Positions 10,224-21,055 of a DNA stretch of 64,000 bases are shown in pieces. Origin of the DNA: Pyricularia pennisetigena. Taxonomy: Eukaryota > Ascomycota > Sordariomycetes > Magnaporthales > Pyriculariaceae. The stretch is taken from contig NW_021940928.1 in assembly GCF_004337985.1 (NCBI RefSeq), forward strand, positions 124,001 to 188,000, written 5' to 3'. The notes below the pieces were generated by a model. The model saw only the letters and a program-made list of their open reading frames with translations. It was not told where the DNA came from and did not search any database. Numbering within the stretch: position 1 is the stretch's first letter; each line of letters opens with the position of its first letter. The position numbers and the translations under genes were made by a program.

Positions 10224-11383
10224 TCAGTCTTCCTTGATACTGGAAAGATGATTAGTTGGGAAGGGATCGAGACGCGCCGAATGCGTAGGTGAAAACGCTT
10301 ATTCGTGGTAAAAATAGAAGTAGTTTAAAGTGGGATAATGTGGAAGTTTTGCGAAATTCGCTGCAAGTCTGTAGGCTGCAAGTTCTATTTAAATAATTCT
10401 GGAGATCGGGTTCCATTTGAATTATGTGGGGCTATGTGGAATTGTACGGAGGTCTCATAGGTAGGTTTAGTAAGCCTAGGCAGGTAGCGCGCTAGCGGGG
10501 CGGCTTAGTAACTTGAGAAATCGTTGTAAGGCCCCAGTTAAAAGATACCTGCCCAGGGTGCCCAAGCTTCCCCAACCCTCGTATGGAACTCCGTGCGGAG
10601 TTTACCATAAGCATCGCCAAGCAAGGCACGCGCAAGACTCTGCGTGTCGCGTCTCCAACGCGTTTGGTCATCTGACGTAGCATATCCCCAAGTGTTGGCC
10701 TGACAGAGTAACCCGGTCGCCAGAGTCCGGGAGGTTACCCATGCAAACTGCTTCTGCAAATGCCTACTTGCTTACGTACTGCGTTCGGGGGTTCCAATAA
10801 TTGGGGACGGGACATACACCCCTGCTAGCTCGAGACAGAGCACTATTCTTTGTGGACTTGTAGACGGGTGTGTTGTCACTTTGGACGTCAAATTAGCTTT
10901 ATTCTCGTAGAGTTTGCCAGCTAACTCACCAATAGACTACAAAAGCACTGCGTACTTTATCTATAGATTGAATTGTCTTTATCTCTAGGCTTTCACATTT
11001 TAGTTGTCTTCCCCTGACCTTTGTCAACCACCACACACTAACAACGTAATTTTTCCCTACATAGCTTTTCAAGCCACCAACCGATTCGTTACGGCCATGC
11101 AGTTGGTCCCTGCGGATGCGTGCATATAGTGTGGAATAGGGACGTAATGAGCCAGAGGTCTCATTGTCAAAGCTTTTTCTTTGTGGTGCAAGGGTTGCTC
11201 TAACTCGTTCGTAACACGACTCTAACTTGGTCAATTTCCCTGTAGCTTCCTTAAGCCATGAACAAAATCAGCCAGATTCTGGCTTGTGGCGAAGGAAACA
11301 ACTGGTAGTTCAGCTTCTGCCCCATGGTTATCAATGTTTATTCGCTCGAATAATTGGCCTTGCTGCCGTGTTAACGCTCTCTG
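10224..11383. other. intergenic, nothing recognised
   Basis: Includes the upstream region of the kinase gene. Weak open frames on the minus strand (10538-10759, 10926-11234) lack recognisable motifs. No RNA gene is seen. Confidence 0.4.
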
Positions 11384-11580
11384 TGTTGATAGGAATCGTA
11401 TGATCGCTGCGATCGGTAAAAAACAATATAACAAAATTGAACGGTAATCTAGTCTCTGTCTTCTAGCTATCTACATGTTCGTCAGAATCGGTTGAAGATT
11501 CTTTTACGTGTCATGAGATCACGTGGTTACACACGTGATCTACCTACTCGCATATCTGCCCATGAATCAACACTCTGCTT
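11384..11580 (+). repeat. Copia-type solo LTR remnant
   Basis: Begins TGTTGATAGGAATCG and contains ATCGCTGCGATCGGTAAA, a palindromic core typical of fungal Ty1/Copia LTRs. It then has an ATATAACAAA tract, an ACGTGATC-rich stretch and a CCCATGAATCAACAC end. A diverged copy in reverse lies at 25555-25738. No integrase or RT sequence adjoins either copy, so these are solo or truncated LTRs. Confidence 0.65.
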
Positions 11581-11734
11581 ACTATGATAGAGACAGTCGA
11601 GGTAGTAACAATGATTGAGGAGGAAGGGAGAACGTCAATTCAGTGGATTTTCAAAAACCGCACGCAGCCATGCACCTTAAAATTGATCGGTGGAAAATAT
11701 CTGCACCCTACCTCTTGTAATCGTTTATATGCCC

Positions 11735-12352
11735 TTAGCTCCAAGAATACCATGAACCTTCGTGGTACGCGGTCCAAAGCCCATGTTCATCGCTCCACTC
11801 CCCATTTTTCCATTCGACACCATCCCACCATTGGGCTTGGTCGCCCTCCATCTGCCAGGACAGGCCAGTTTGGAAGCTTTCCTGAGATGCATGCTTCGTG
11901 CCTCCCTTTGCACCTTTTCCTCTAGAAAAATCTATACTGCCATCCTCGTGAAGATGTCCTGATACTTTTCTAACCTTGCCTGCGTAAAAGGCGACGCTCA
12001 GGACGTTTGTATGTTCTGGCACGTTATGCGACTGGTGTGCTTTGGACCCCCTGGAAGACTACAAATTAGCTTACTTACGAAGATAGAGTGGGCTTCAGTG
12101 GGGTCGAACTTGCTTGAATTGAATGGAGTCAATTTCAGGATACTGAGCAAACGATGGATCGAAGTTAGCGCGTAAATAATTACCTTTATTTCAACCACTC
12201 GCAAATTGTGTACAACTCACGTATTGCTTTGCAGTCGTTGTACCAGTTTGAGCGGCTTGACTCCATTGCTGACCACTGTTCTTCGTGACTTGTGATAGTG
12301 TAACCTTTCCGATAACTTTTAGCGCGTTTGAAGCTGCTTTGGAAGAAGACAT
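11735..12352 (-). CDS. small hypothetical protein, two exons
   Basis: Exon 1 (12352-12221) starts MSSSKAASNALKVIGKV and ends at a GTGAGT donor. Exon 2 (12058-11735) follows a TTTGTAG acceptor, and the frames join in phase for 151 residues. The first 45 residues are Ala/Lys/Gln-rich. The C-terminal half has a Trp/Gly-rich pattern (WQMEGDQAQWWDGVEWKNG, then two WxxxY-like repeats), which suggests a small beta-sheet domain. No signal peptide, membrane segment or known motif is seen. The intron is long (162 nt) for this window and may hide a further small exon. Function unknown. Confidence 0.55.
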
Positions 12353-14942
12353 TTTCGCACCTGAGCTGATAACAACGGAAGTTAAGAGACGAACAGCAGA
12401 GTATTGGGAATTTATAAACATTTTCCCTATGGAGTGTTTGGGCAGTAACTCAAGCTTGAACAGCAAAACCAACATGTGCATTAGAATTACTCACAATTTC
12501 GGCCCCTGGCAACCCCCCTACCCCACCATTGGCGAAGAACTGCAAGGGTCTTGCAGAATTCTGCGGTTGCCAATCCTCGGCCAACCCGATCCGCAGCTGG
12601 TTACAAGTCGGAAAGCCAACCGGTTACGAGATGCAAGTGGCGGATGAATTCTTACTGGCGCATATAATTATCATGTTTCTCACGCTTGTAATTACTCGTT
12701 CTGTGATAAGATGCTGCCCGAATGCAGACCAAGGAAATACTACCGACCGGAATCCTTGCAGCTGACGTGGAACACTGCAACAAAAATCTAGCTGTTTTAA
12801 CGCGATATTAGTTATCGGTTGCCTTTGTAAACATCTCACATTGCGAAAAGCATAACTAGTTAATTATAACGAAATACCACACCAATAAATTAGGAGCCCA
12901 TCCGCTGCTTGCCTCTTATATATTCGTCACATAGCTTTTTATTTTATAATTGTCACAGCTAGGTATCTGTCATATGCACGTTGGTCACCCGGTGTTGCTT
13001 CATAAAAGGCCAAGCTTTGATACTCGTGGTTTTCCTTTTAGTTTCAGCCTGACTTTCCCGACCATAGGCAAGACTTGACTAGGTACCAAAATCCAGGAAG
13101 CTTCTGTTTTGGCAAACAGCGGATAAGTTCCTATTGGCGCACATATAATCGCAACCAATCAATCAGCTGTGATCGTTGCTCTTCATTGGATAACGGCGCA
13201 TTTCGGGGAAGAGGCGCAGCAAATTATGCGGGGCTGCATTCACCAACTCTTGGATGGGAAGTCCAAGCAACGTGATGGATATCCAAACACATTGTAAATG
13301 CAGCCTTTCAGCTTAGTTGGGGACAGCGGAAACTGTATCCGTGAGGTTGTGTATTTGCGTGCATAAATGCGGCTAACTGGCGCAAATAGGAAGGGAACAA
13401 ATCTGTCGATGCACCAACTATCCCTCCCAACGATATGCCAAGCAAGTTTCGTTGGAAGACAATGTGACCCAAAATTGGAGTCGCAGAATAGGAAAGAGCT
13501 TCGCACCCGGCTCTTACAGCTTGTTGTTTGCTGCAGCGAAATCTGCACCACCTTGGCAGACACACGACAGACAGCCATCCGTTCTAACTGTGGAATCTTC
13601 ACCAATGATCAAGGAGTTTACATCGCCATTGAGTTGGATAACATACTGATTGCCGGTCCTACCAGACATTCATAGAGGGAGTGATGATAAAGAGTGATCA
13701 ATGGAGTGTGGTGAAAGGAGTCTAAACCACACCCTCTCCATTCTCTGGGCTTCCCCTCTAAACCACCACACTCTTTGTTCGCCTTTTCATCACTCCCCCT
13801 GGAACTCTCCCTCTGCACTCACAATGGTTGCCTAAAATAGAAATGCTGTTTCAGTACGCGATGTCCATTTCTAGAAAACCTTCAGGTAAATAAGCGATGT
13901 GATAAAATGCGGTCTGCATGCAGACCACACACTCTTCATCACTTCCTCGAACCACGCTAATAAAGGAACGGTTGAAAGCGGCAAAGACGGCCGAAGCGAG
14001 TGGCCGAGAGCGAATCGGTCGAGAGAACCACTCCGAACACAGTTGCAACTCCGTAGCCTCCCATAGCAGCGCTTTGACAGGTGGCGAAAAGTGAAGGAGC
14101 AACCGCGCTGCCCCATACCATTTTGCACAGCGGCTGCGATACCTTCCAACGTGGTTCATCAGGACCCTGGCCACTTTTCCCGTACCACACCATTCCCAAC
14201 TTCAATTGCAACGCCAAAATTAACTAATTTACCTATGTACTGCACAGGGCCCCATGTGTAAATAGCTCTCGGTGGCGAGATACCTACGCTATACCTATGA
14301 GCATGTAAGTAATGGGTTGAGTACCATAGAGTGAGTTCAATAACCCAAAGACTACCATCTCCGCTGGCTCTAATTTCTAGGCGAACACCGTCGTCAAGTG
14401 ACATGTTCGGTAGCATCTTCCACAACTCCACTCTAGTACCTATTGCCGTCTTTCTATCTTGTTTGCTTCATGGCTCTGGATGCTTTGCTCAGGGTGGTTC
14501 GTAACATGTTTTCCCCCTGCCCGCAAATGGTTGGCTTCCTGCATAAACGAGAATCATCAGGCAGAGGAACATGTGCGCCAACAGGAACGCATCCGCTGCT
14601 TACCTCTTGGTAGTGGTACAAGTGGGAGCATACACGGGCTGTGGCTGCCATTTGTGACTTGAGAAGCTCGAGAAGGTATATCAGGGTGCAGCAGGGCAGG
14701 CCTCCTGCATTGCGTTGTGTGTTTAAGCGAGCTACAATGGGGCCAATATCACAGCTGGCAAAGTGTTTAAACCTAAAGTTTCTGGGCCAGTTGCCCTAAT
14801 TAGCTGAAACATAGCGGACCGTTTTGCAGGAACGCGCCTTATGGTTGTGGATTTCGCCTGACTCGTTCAAAGTCCGTTTGGGGCGGAGGGAGGAGGGCGG
14901 CTTGCAAGCATAGTTTTATTAATAAGGCCATACTTCCTGGTA
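12353..14942. other. long non-coding stretch
   Basis: About 2.6 kb with only short open frames that have no recognisable motif. It contains the inverted repeat at 13674-13800. A tract near 14160-14220 (CCATTCCCAACTTCAATTGC) resembles the end region of the pogo fragment at 54690-54720. Mostly relic DNA. Confidence 0.4.
13674..13800. repeat. imperfect inverted repeat (foldback)
   Basis: The outer arms are GGGAGTGATGATAAAG on the left and CTTTTCATCACTCCC on the right. The inner arms are GGAGTGTGGTG and CCACCACACTC, plus a nested CTAAACCACACCC and its near-complement. The whole can fold into one long hairpin of about 127 nt. It could be a small foldback element or a palindromic relic. No target duplication was recognised. 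Confidence 0.55.
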
Positions 14943-15093
14943 AAGTCAACACCCCTGTATTCCAGCCACCCCCGCATTCCGGCCACCTGAATTTTCATAC
15001 CGCGTTTTTAACGCGATGCACGCGTTCGCACCTTATAATCCCAATTCTATACTTAGAACCATGCTTTTTTCTTTGATTAATATATCTGCATCT

Positions 15094-16938
15094 ATGAAAC
15101 GTTATTCCGAAAACGATGTTTTTGAAGCTATCGCCGAAGTGGAGCAGGGGTCGAGTATCCGCGTAGCAGCCCGAAAATGGGGTGTTCCCAGAGCTACCCT
15201 CCAAGATCGCATGCGTGGTGTTAGATCGCAACGAGAGTTTACCGCAACCCTACAGAAGCTTAGTGTGACCCAGGAGGACGGCTTGGAGGCGTGGATTTTA
15301 GCCCAGGAGGCTTTAGGCTTCCCCCCTACGCACCGGGAGATCGTTTACATCGCCGGCCAAGCACTTCACGTGTCTGGACAGCCCACAACGCTTGGGAAAC
15401 GATGGGTAAAGCGGTTTTTGGGCAAATATCCATCGCTTAGGGTCTCGAGGCCTAAAAGGATTAATTCTGTGCGCGTTAAAGGGGCTACAACAGACGCAAT
15501 TAGGTCGTGGTGGTCTCGTCTCCAACATCCGACTATTAAAGCGATTAAGCCGGAGGACCGCTATAATATGGATGAAGCCGGTATTATGGGGGGTATGGGA
15601 AGTAACGGATTGGTTGTCGGTAACGCTGAAATGCGTTCTTTTCAACGGAAAGAGCCGGGAACACGTGATTGGACGTCTTTTATCGAATGCATTTCGGCCA
15701 CCGGAAAACACCTATCACCACTTGTTATTTTCAAAGGAAAAAGCGTTCAACAACAATGGTTTCCGGCTGAAAACCTCAACCGGTTCCTCGATTGGCATTT
15801 CACGGCTACGGATAATTGGTGGACTACCAACGAAACCGGTTTAAAATGGTTGGAAGAGATCTTTTTACCGGAAACCACCCCCCGAAACCAACAAGAGGCC
15901 CGCCTCCTCGTTATGGACGGCCACGGAAGCCATGTAACCCCTGAATTTATGGCCAAATGCTATAGCAATAACGTCTATTTACTTTACCTACCAGCCCATT
16001 TCTCCCATATCCTTCAACCTTTGGATTTAGGCGTGTTTTCCGCCCTGAAATCGGAGTACAGGCGACGGATTGTGAGGATCAGGCCCCTAGACCTACCCTC
16101 AGAATCACGACTCGGCTCCACACCGAGCCAGGGATCGGACAAGGATCCACTACCTCCGGATTTAAGCGCGTCTCTTGAGCGCGTCGTCGATTGTAATTTC
16201 TCTCTTCTCTTCAGTTTAGAATTTTCGTCGATAGCGCCTAATACACTGAGGTTCTCCAATGTATGCCTGGCCGTGACACGGATTACCGATTTAGGTATTA
16301 TAGCCGAATCGACGGTATCCGGAAAGCGCCTATTCCTGGAATGCTATTCCGAGGCCCGAAACATCGCTTTATCACCAAAAAATATCAAATCAGGGTGTAG
16401 AGCTACGGGGTTATGGCCTTTAAATATAAGTAAGCCGTTATTAAACCCCCTGCTTCTTGAAAATTCGAATTTACGCCCCAAACAACACCAAAATCACAAT
16501 CTTTTGTCTGGAAGCGATAACAGGGTTAACGGACTACTTCTCAATGCAGATTTGGCCCGTTCCCATGTAATATGGGAAACTCCTAAACGGTCGAGGGATA
16601 TGTAGGACCAACTCCGGTCGGTTCAACCACTTGGAGGCATAAACTCTAGCCAAAGATTGTTGTTTTCGAAACTCCGGAAAGCATGGGACCAAAAGGATTT
16701 CAAAATAGCCTCACAAGAACGGGAAATCGAAATTCTAAAAGCACAAATCGAGGCATTACGGCCTACCAAAAGGAAGAAGGTTCATCCTGATCCAAACGAA
16801 GCCTTCGTAACTATTCGGCAGGTTCAACGCGCACAAAGGGAAGCGAGGGTGGAAATGCTGGACGAAGTTGATTCACCGGAAAGAGCGCCTTCTAATGAAG
16901 TATTGGATAGTATCACTGTCCTAGATTTGACCGATTAA
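15094..16938 (+). pseudogene. pogo transposase with insertion and nonsense codon
   Basis: Translation from ATG 15094 gives a psq HTH (IRVAARKWGVPRATLQDR), a CENP-B/Tc5 HTH (residues about 70-130), and a DDD catalytic triad: NMDEAG (Asp about 160), VMDGHGSH (Asp about 275) and LQPLDLGVF (Asp about 311), with DD35D spacing. A 207-bp small element plus a 6-bp duplication (213 nt, 71 codons) sits about 13 residues after the third Asp and keeps the frame open. A TAG at 16603-16605, a likely CAG to TAG change, interrupts the coiled-coil C-terminus, which then continues in the same frame to TAA at 16936-16938 (FSKLRKAWDQKDF, Lys/Arg-rich). An earlier in-frame ATG (15016) lies in the 5' leader. The enzyme is probably dead because of the insertion and the stop. 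Confidence 0.88.
16072..16278 (+). mobile_element. 207-bp small element (MITE-like), copy 2
   Basis: By eye identical to copy 1. It is flanked by CGGATT on both sides (16066-16071 and 16279-16284), a clear 6-bp target duplication. This copy gives the most reliable definition of the element ends, GTGAGG...GTGACA. It lies inside the pogo transposase reading frame. Confidence 0.9.
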
Positions 16939-17030
16939 ATAGGGATTGCGTAGGTAGAGTTGTAAATCGCATCAATTTTTTGGGGCGGCCGGAATGCGGG
17001 GGTGGCCGGAATACAGGGGTGTTGACTTTA

Positions 17031-17399
17031 GTCCTCGATCACCTCACCTCGCAGCAAGGGGGCTTAATAATATTATTTCTGCACCTGTGATTGGACATCT
17101 GCGGTCTGCAATCAGTCACATCTCACCGAGCCTGTATACCCTCGCTTAAACGCGTCACAGCTGCAATGGTAGGGCTCAGCACCAACCGACTTTCCTTTTT
17201 GAGTAACCATCCATGACCGCTGAAGGATCGCTGAGACAAACACGCTTCGTCAACTCTCATCAATTTGTGAGAGTTGATAGATAATTTACACATTTCCTTA
17301 GCTACCCAAGCTGACTACAACTCTCTCCCGTACACAAATTTTTCAGTATGGGCGCACGGACCATGCTGTTAACGTTTGCGCGGGACTTCCGCCTGTAGC
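17031..17399. other. gap between pogo element and LINE body
   Basis: No gene is seen. The 5' boundary of the LINE lies somewhere in this stretch or just after it. I could not find a duplicate of the LINE 3' flank that would fix the insertion site. A short palindrome, CAACTCTCA..TTTGTGAGAGTTG, lies near 17250-17277. Confidence 0.4.
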
Positions 17400-18239
17400 C
17401 CTGACAGGCGTGCACACACGAAAAACTCTTCAACCTGTCGCCCTAAGCACCGTCACTACACGGAACGCCTTTCCTCGCAACACCATGTATAATCGACAGA
17501 TCTCCCCTTTGACGAGTTTTCCACTGATCGCGGTGAAGGAAGAGTCCGATCGGCGGCTCGGCGCGCCACCCGCATGGAGGCGCACAAGACAAGGCCCAAT
17601 CTCGCGATGCGAGCCAGCGTGGCACCAAAAATTTTGCCAGCCGGAAAGGCAGGTGTCCTTCCCCGGAAGGCTAGACAATACGGTTTAAAAGAAAAGGAAA
17701 TTAGGCTGAGAACCACCCGACGGTTTTTCGAATCGACAGGGCACCCTTTCGCCCCCTCACACCTTCTGGGATTGCCTGCAGCGAGGAGGTGGTGCCGTCA
17801 CGGGGGTTGGTTAATTGTGCGTAAACCGGAAGCACTGTGCCGGCGCGGCAGTCTCCAAAGGGTCCCGACAGCAAGACGTGGTCGGCCCATTGCTGGAGAC
17901 GGCTCTGGGTAACGGGAAGCAAGAAACGTGGGCACGGCCTTGGTTCGCACCCTTAGTACACCCCGTGGACGGTGGGCCGTGGTGGAATATTGTGACTGAG
18001 GCGCCCCATGCTTCTCACTCGCACTGGGAATCTGCGCCGGGTCTGGAGGACGGGAAGAACTCGATTGCATTCATGTCCACATTGTGGCGCTGGGCTAGCC
18101 CAGGAACCAACGGGGGACTAAGCTGTGGATGGACATGTACGGGGCGTCGCCGGCTTTTCGAAGCTTTCTACTCGCACTAGGGACGTACACCGGGGCAGAT
18201 GATGTCGTCGGCATGTTAGGCGGAAGAGACGCTATTTTA

Positions 18240-18765
18240 GCCGGAGAGGACGGATGCGCGCGTCGGTCTACCAAGAGGCCTTTTTGTGGATGCGGTAGGC
18301 TTAAGGTGCAAACCTTGTATTTACGTGGCAGGCTGAGTATCCAGCGACTAGGAGGGCTCTAGCTGGCCTGTCCGTTAAAGGGTCTGGTCCAACCTGTAGG
18401 AAATGCAAGGTGAACGACTTTCACAGCGTAAACTAAAGGCGATTCGCAGAATCGGACGTGCCAACCATGCTGCGATTATCAACGACCGGGCTGAGGCGGC
18501 CCGCCGAAAGCCAGCACCTGCAATCCCGGTCCCAAGCACCTCATCGCAGCATTCGCAAACCTCGAGCTCCCGATCGAGCATTTCAAATAAAAGAGCGCGG
18601 CCATGCGAGGCGGCAGGGGCGGACATTCGCAACTTCCTGCAGGCTGAACAGGAACGTGTGCACGACGAAATCGTTTGGGCAGCCGAAATGGAGGAGGACG
18701 CAGCGGCTGCCGAACCTTGCCCTGCTGATGTGATAGACTTGGAAGCAACCCATCGATTAATATGA
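18240..18765 (+). pseudogene. LINE ORF1 (gag-like) C-terminal part
   Basis: The last clean frame is 18403-18765, Ser/Arg-rich and basic (a KLKAIRRIGRA stretch, then a Ser-rich middle and an acidic end). Just upstream, at about 18280-18420, Cys-rich remnants (FCGCGRLKVQ, TCRKCKVNDFH) in other frames look like decayed CCHC knuckles. ORF1 ends TGA at 18763-18765, overlapping the ORF2 start as ATGA. The N-terminal part of ORF1 at 17400-18240 is broken into short frames. Confidence 0.6.
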
Positions 18766-21055
18766 CGAAATACTCGCTCGGCAGTATGCAGCGGGAACGC
18801 CTCGACGTAGTTTGGGCTAACGTAGGCAAAAGGATGGGTGTGTATTTGAGCCTATTGGAGTTATGCCACCAGAGAGAAGTGGACCTGGTTAACGTCCAAC
18901 AGCCATGGTGCGGGCTAAATACGACTACACAAACGCACCCGGGCTATGATGTTTTTGCGCCAGTGGACGAATGGCACGCAAGCACTTACGAAGCCATGAC
19001 TGGGCTCCGGCCCCGGGTGCTCACCTACGTCAAGAAGGGGGCCGCCCCAGGGGCCGCACAACGGTTGCCGCAGGGCCAGAATACGCGGGACGTACTCTGG
19101 CTCGAAATTAACGGAATATTGTTTATTAACGTATATAGGGCCCCGGGTACTGAGGCCGCGCTGGAAATGGTATGCAATACCGTGCCAAATGGACCCACGG
19201 TGCTAGGCGGCGATTTTAACGTAGCGGCTGCTGCAAACCAACCAGGCCGCACAGACGCACGCGTAGGGGATCAACTGACGGCATGGGCGCAAGCTCAGGG
19301 CATGCATTTTACAGGAAATATCGGCTTACCCACCCACCGCGACGGGGGTTTACTGGATATGGTCTTTTCCAACCTCCCCAGCACAGTAACTGTGGTTGAC
19401 AGCAGTCTTTAAACAGGCTCCGACCACGAATCTCTTTATACCACGCTGCGGACGCGCGGCGCCCCGCGCCCGGAGGCGGTCAACGTCTCGGTTAGGGACG
19501 ACCGGCTACCAAAACTCGCGGAGCTACTTGCTTTTGGCATGCAAGATATGCCGGACCCGGGATCCGCGGCCGATGGCTACGCATTGGACGCTTGGGTAGC
19601 TGAATTTACAACTTTATGGGAGCAAGTGACATGGGTCGTGGGTACGCCGGCGGGAAAAAGGGGCAGATCGGCTCCCTGGTGGACCGAAAACTGCCAGCGG
19701 CTCTGGACCGAATTTCAGCGGGTTAAACGGAGCGCTGTAAATAGGACAGACGCCTATGCCGAGGTGAAAGCCTACACGAAAGGGGTGCGGGCCGCGAAGC
19801 GGGAGTATTGGAGGCACCGGATTGACCAACTGCGCGACGATAAGGATTTGTGGAACATGGTGGGCTGGCTGGGAGCCAGACCACGCCTCCGGTCCCCGCC
19901 GCTGGTTATTAACGGCGATCAAGTGAGCGAGCCCTTAGCAAAAGCGGAAGCACTGCAGCGGGAGGTGCTTGGCCGATTTTCGGCGGACGATGACCTGCAG
20001 GGAGACCCCTTGGAGGCCTGGTCGGCAGACGAGGCTAAAATCCCTTGAAACACCCAGGTTAGTGCGGAAGAGGCGGAGCGCTCCTGCATTGGGGTTACGA
20101 GCACGTCCCCAGGCATCGACGGAATTACCGTCCGGCTATTAAAAGCCGGATGGGCTTCGTTGGCCGAGCCGGTGCGCAGGCTCTACCAACGTTGCCTGGA
20201 ACTCGGGCATTTCCCAGCGCCTTGGAAGAAGGCCAAAGTCGCGATGCTACCAAAAACGGGGAAAAAAGACCGGAGCAACGTTCGATCTTGGCGGCCTATA
20301 GCCCTCCTCTCCTGTATCGGAAAAGGCCTCGAAAGGCTCGTTGCACGCCGGATAGCGTGGGCCATACACGGCAACGGGCTCCTTAGCTGCACCCACGGCG
20401 GTGCCCTACCCAAGCGATCGGCGACGGATCTGGTTTGTGCCCTCGCCCACGATATCGAGCAGGCTCTAGCTCGCGGGGAGGAAGTTACCCTTGTCGCATG
20501 CGACGTCCAAGGCGCCTTCGACGCCCTCCTCCATGGGCGATTAATACGGAAAATGCGGAGCCTCGGGTTCAGTAAAATGCTCCTCAGGTTCGTGATTAAC
20601 TTCTTAAACGACCGCCAGGCCCGAGTCCGGCTGGAGGGTACGACCACGGGCTTTAGGCGGCTTGGGTGCGGCACCCCGCAAGGGTCTCCCCTTTCCCCGA
20701 TCCTATATATGCTGTATATGGCGTACCTCGTTAAAAACGGTGCGAAGTGGCGACTGGCATACGCAGACGACGTGCTCACATGGAAATCGTCACCCTCGTT
20801 GGAGGAGAACGTACGTTGGCTGGAATTAAACTCCGGGATATGCACGAAATTGCGGCGGAAGAGAAGATCCATTTTGCAGCGGAAAAGACAGAGGTGATTC
20901 ACATTACTAAGAAGAGACACGGTCGCAGCCCGGAAATCCGGATTAATGGTAGAACGGTTACCCCGGTCTCATTACCAGGCGGTCGACGCGGACAAAGCGC
21001 CTCCGGGGCCGAACGTTACCCGGGCATGCGTTGGCTTGGTGTTTGGTTCAGCCGG
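18762..21055 (+). pseudogene. LINE ORF2: endonuclease and reverse transcriptase
   Basis: It starts at the ATG of an ATGA overlap with ORF1. The endonuclease part shows VNVQQPW (the usual catalytic Glu is Gln here), an LGGDFNV motif and a final SDH. The RT part shows a WRPIALLSCIGKGLERLVA block, DVQGAFDALLHGRL, GTPQGSPLSPILYMLY and the catalytic YADD. It is interrupted by TAA at 19410-19412, TGA at 20046-20048 and a frameshift near 20815-20835, after which the thumb region continues (EKTEVIHITKK). Translation then reaches RWLGVWFSR and enters the small element at 21056. RNase H is absent here; it is present at 6205-7296. Confidence 0.87.

Larger units (their letters stand above)
14943..17028 (+). 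mobile_element. pogo/Fot-type DNA transposon, full length
   Basis: The terminal inverted repeats are about 45 bp: AAGTCAACACCCCTGTATTCC at the left and its complement at the right, each followed by (R)GCCACCCCCGCATTCCGGCC. They are flanked by TA at 14941-14942 and 17029-17030, the Tc1/mariner-superfamily target duplication. The element carries one transposase frame (15094-16938). Without the 207-bp insertion and its duplication it would be about 1.87 kb, the normal size for fungal pogo elements. Both TIRs are nearly identical, so the insertion is not ancient. Confidence 0.93.
17400..21055 (+). mobile_element. Tad1-type LINE, 5' half
   Basis: Plus-strand 5' portion of a non-LTR retrotransposon: a decayed ORF1, then an ORF2 with AP-endonuclease and reverse transcriptase domains. 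It stops abruptly at 21055 with AGCCGG, immediately followed by the small element 21056-21262. Beyond that there is no LINE sequence. The last LINE codons (RWLGVWFSR) are followed in other LINEs of this clade by the sequence found at the start of the LINE half at 7296. Several in-frame stops and a frameshift make it inactive. The 5' end is approximate. Confidence 0.85.

Noticed and set aside
13851..14217. Overlapping minus-strand frames of 86-107 codons
   Set aside because: Three overlapping frames with no motif, no splice sites and Cys/Ser/Arg-rich random-looking composition.
14943..17028. Giant cargo element (Starship-like) bounded within the window
   Set aside because: No DUF3435 tyrosine recombinase or other captain gene is seen. 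The pogo element ends are local TIRs only.
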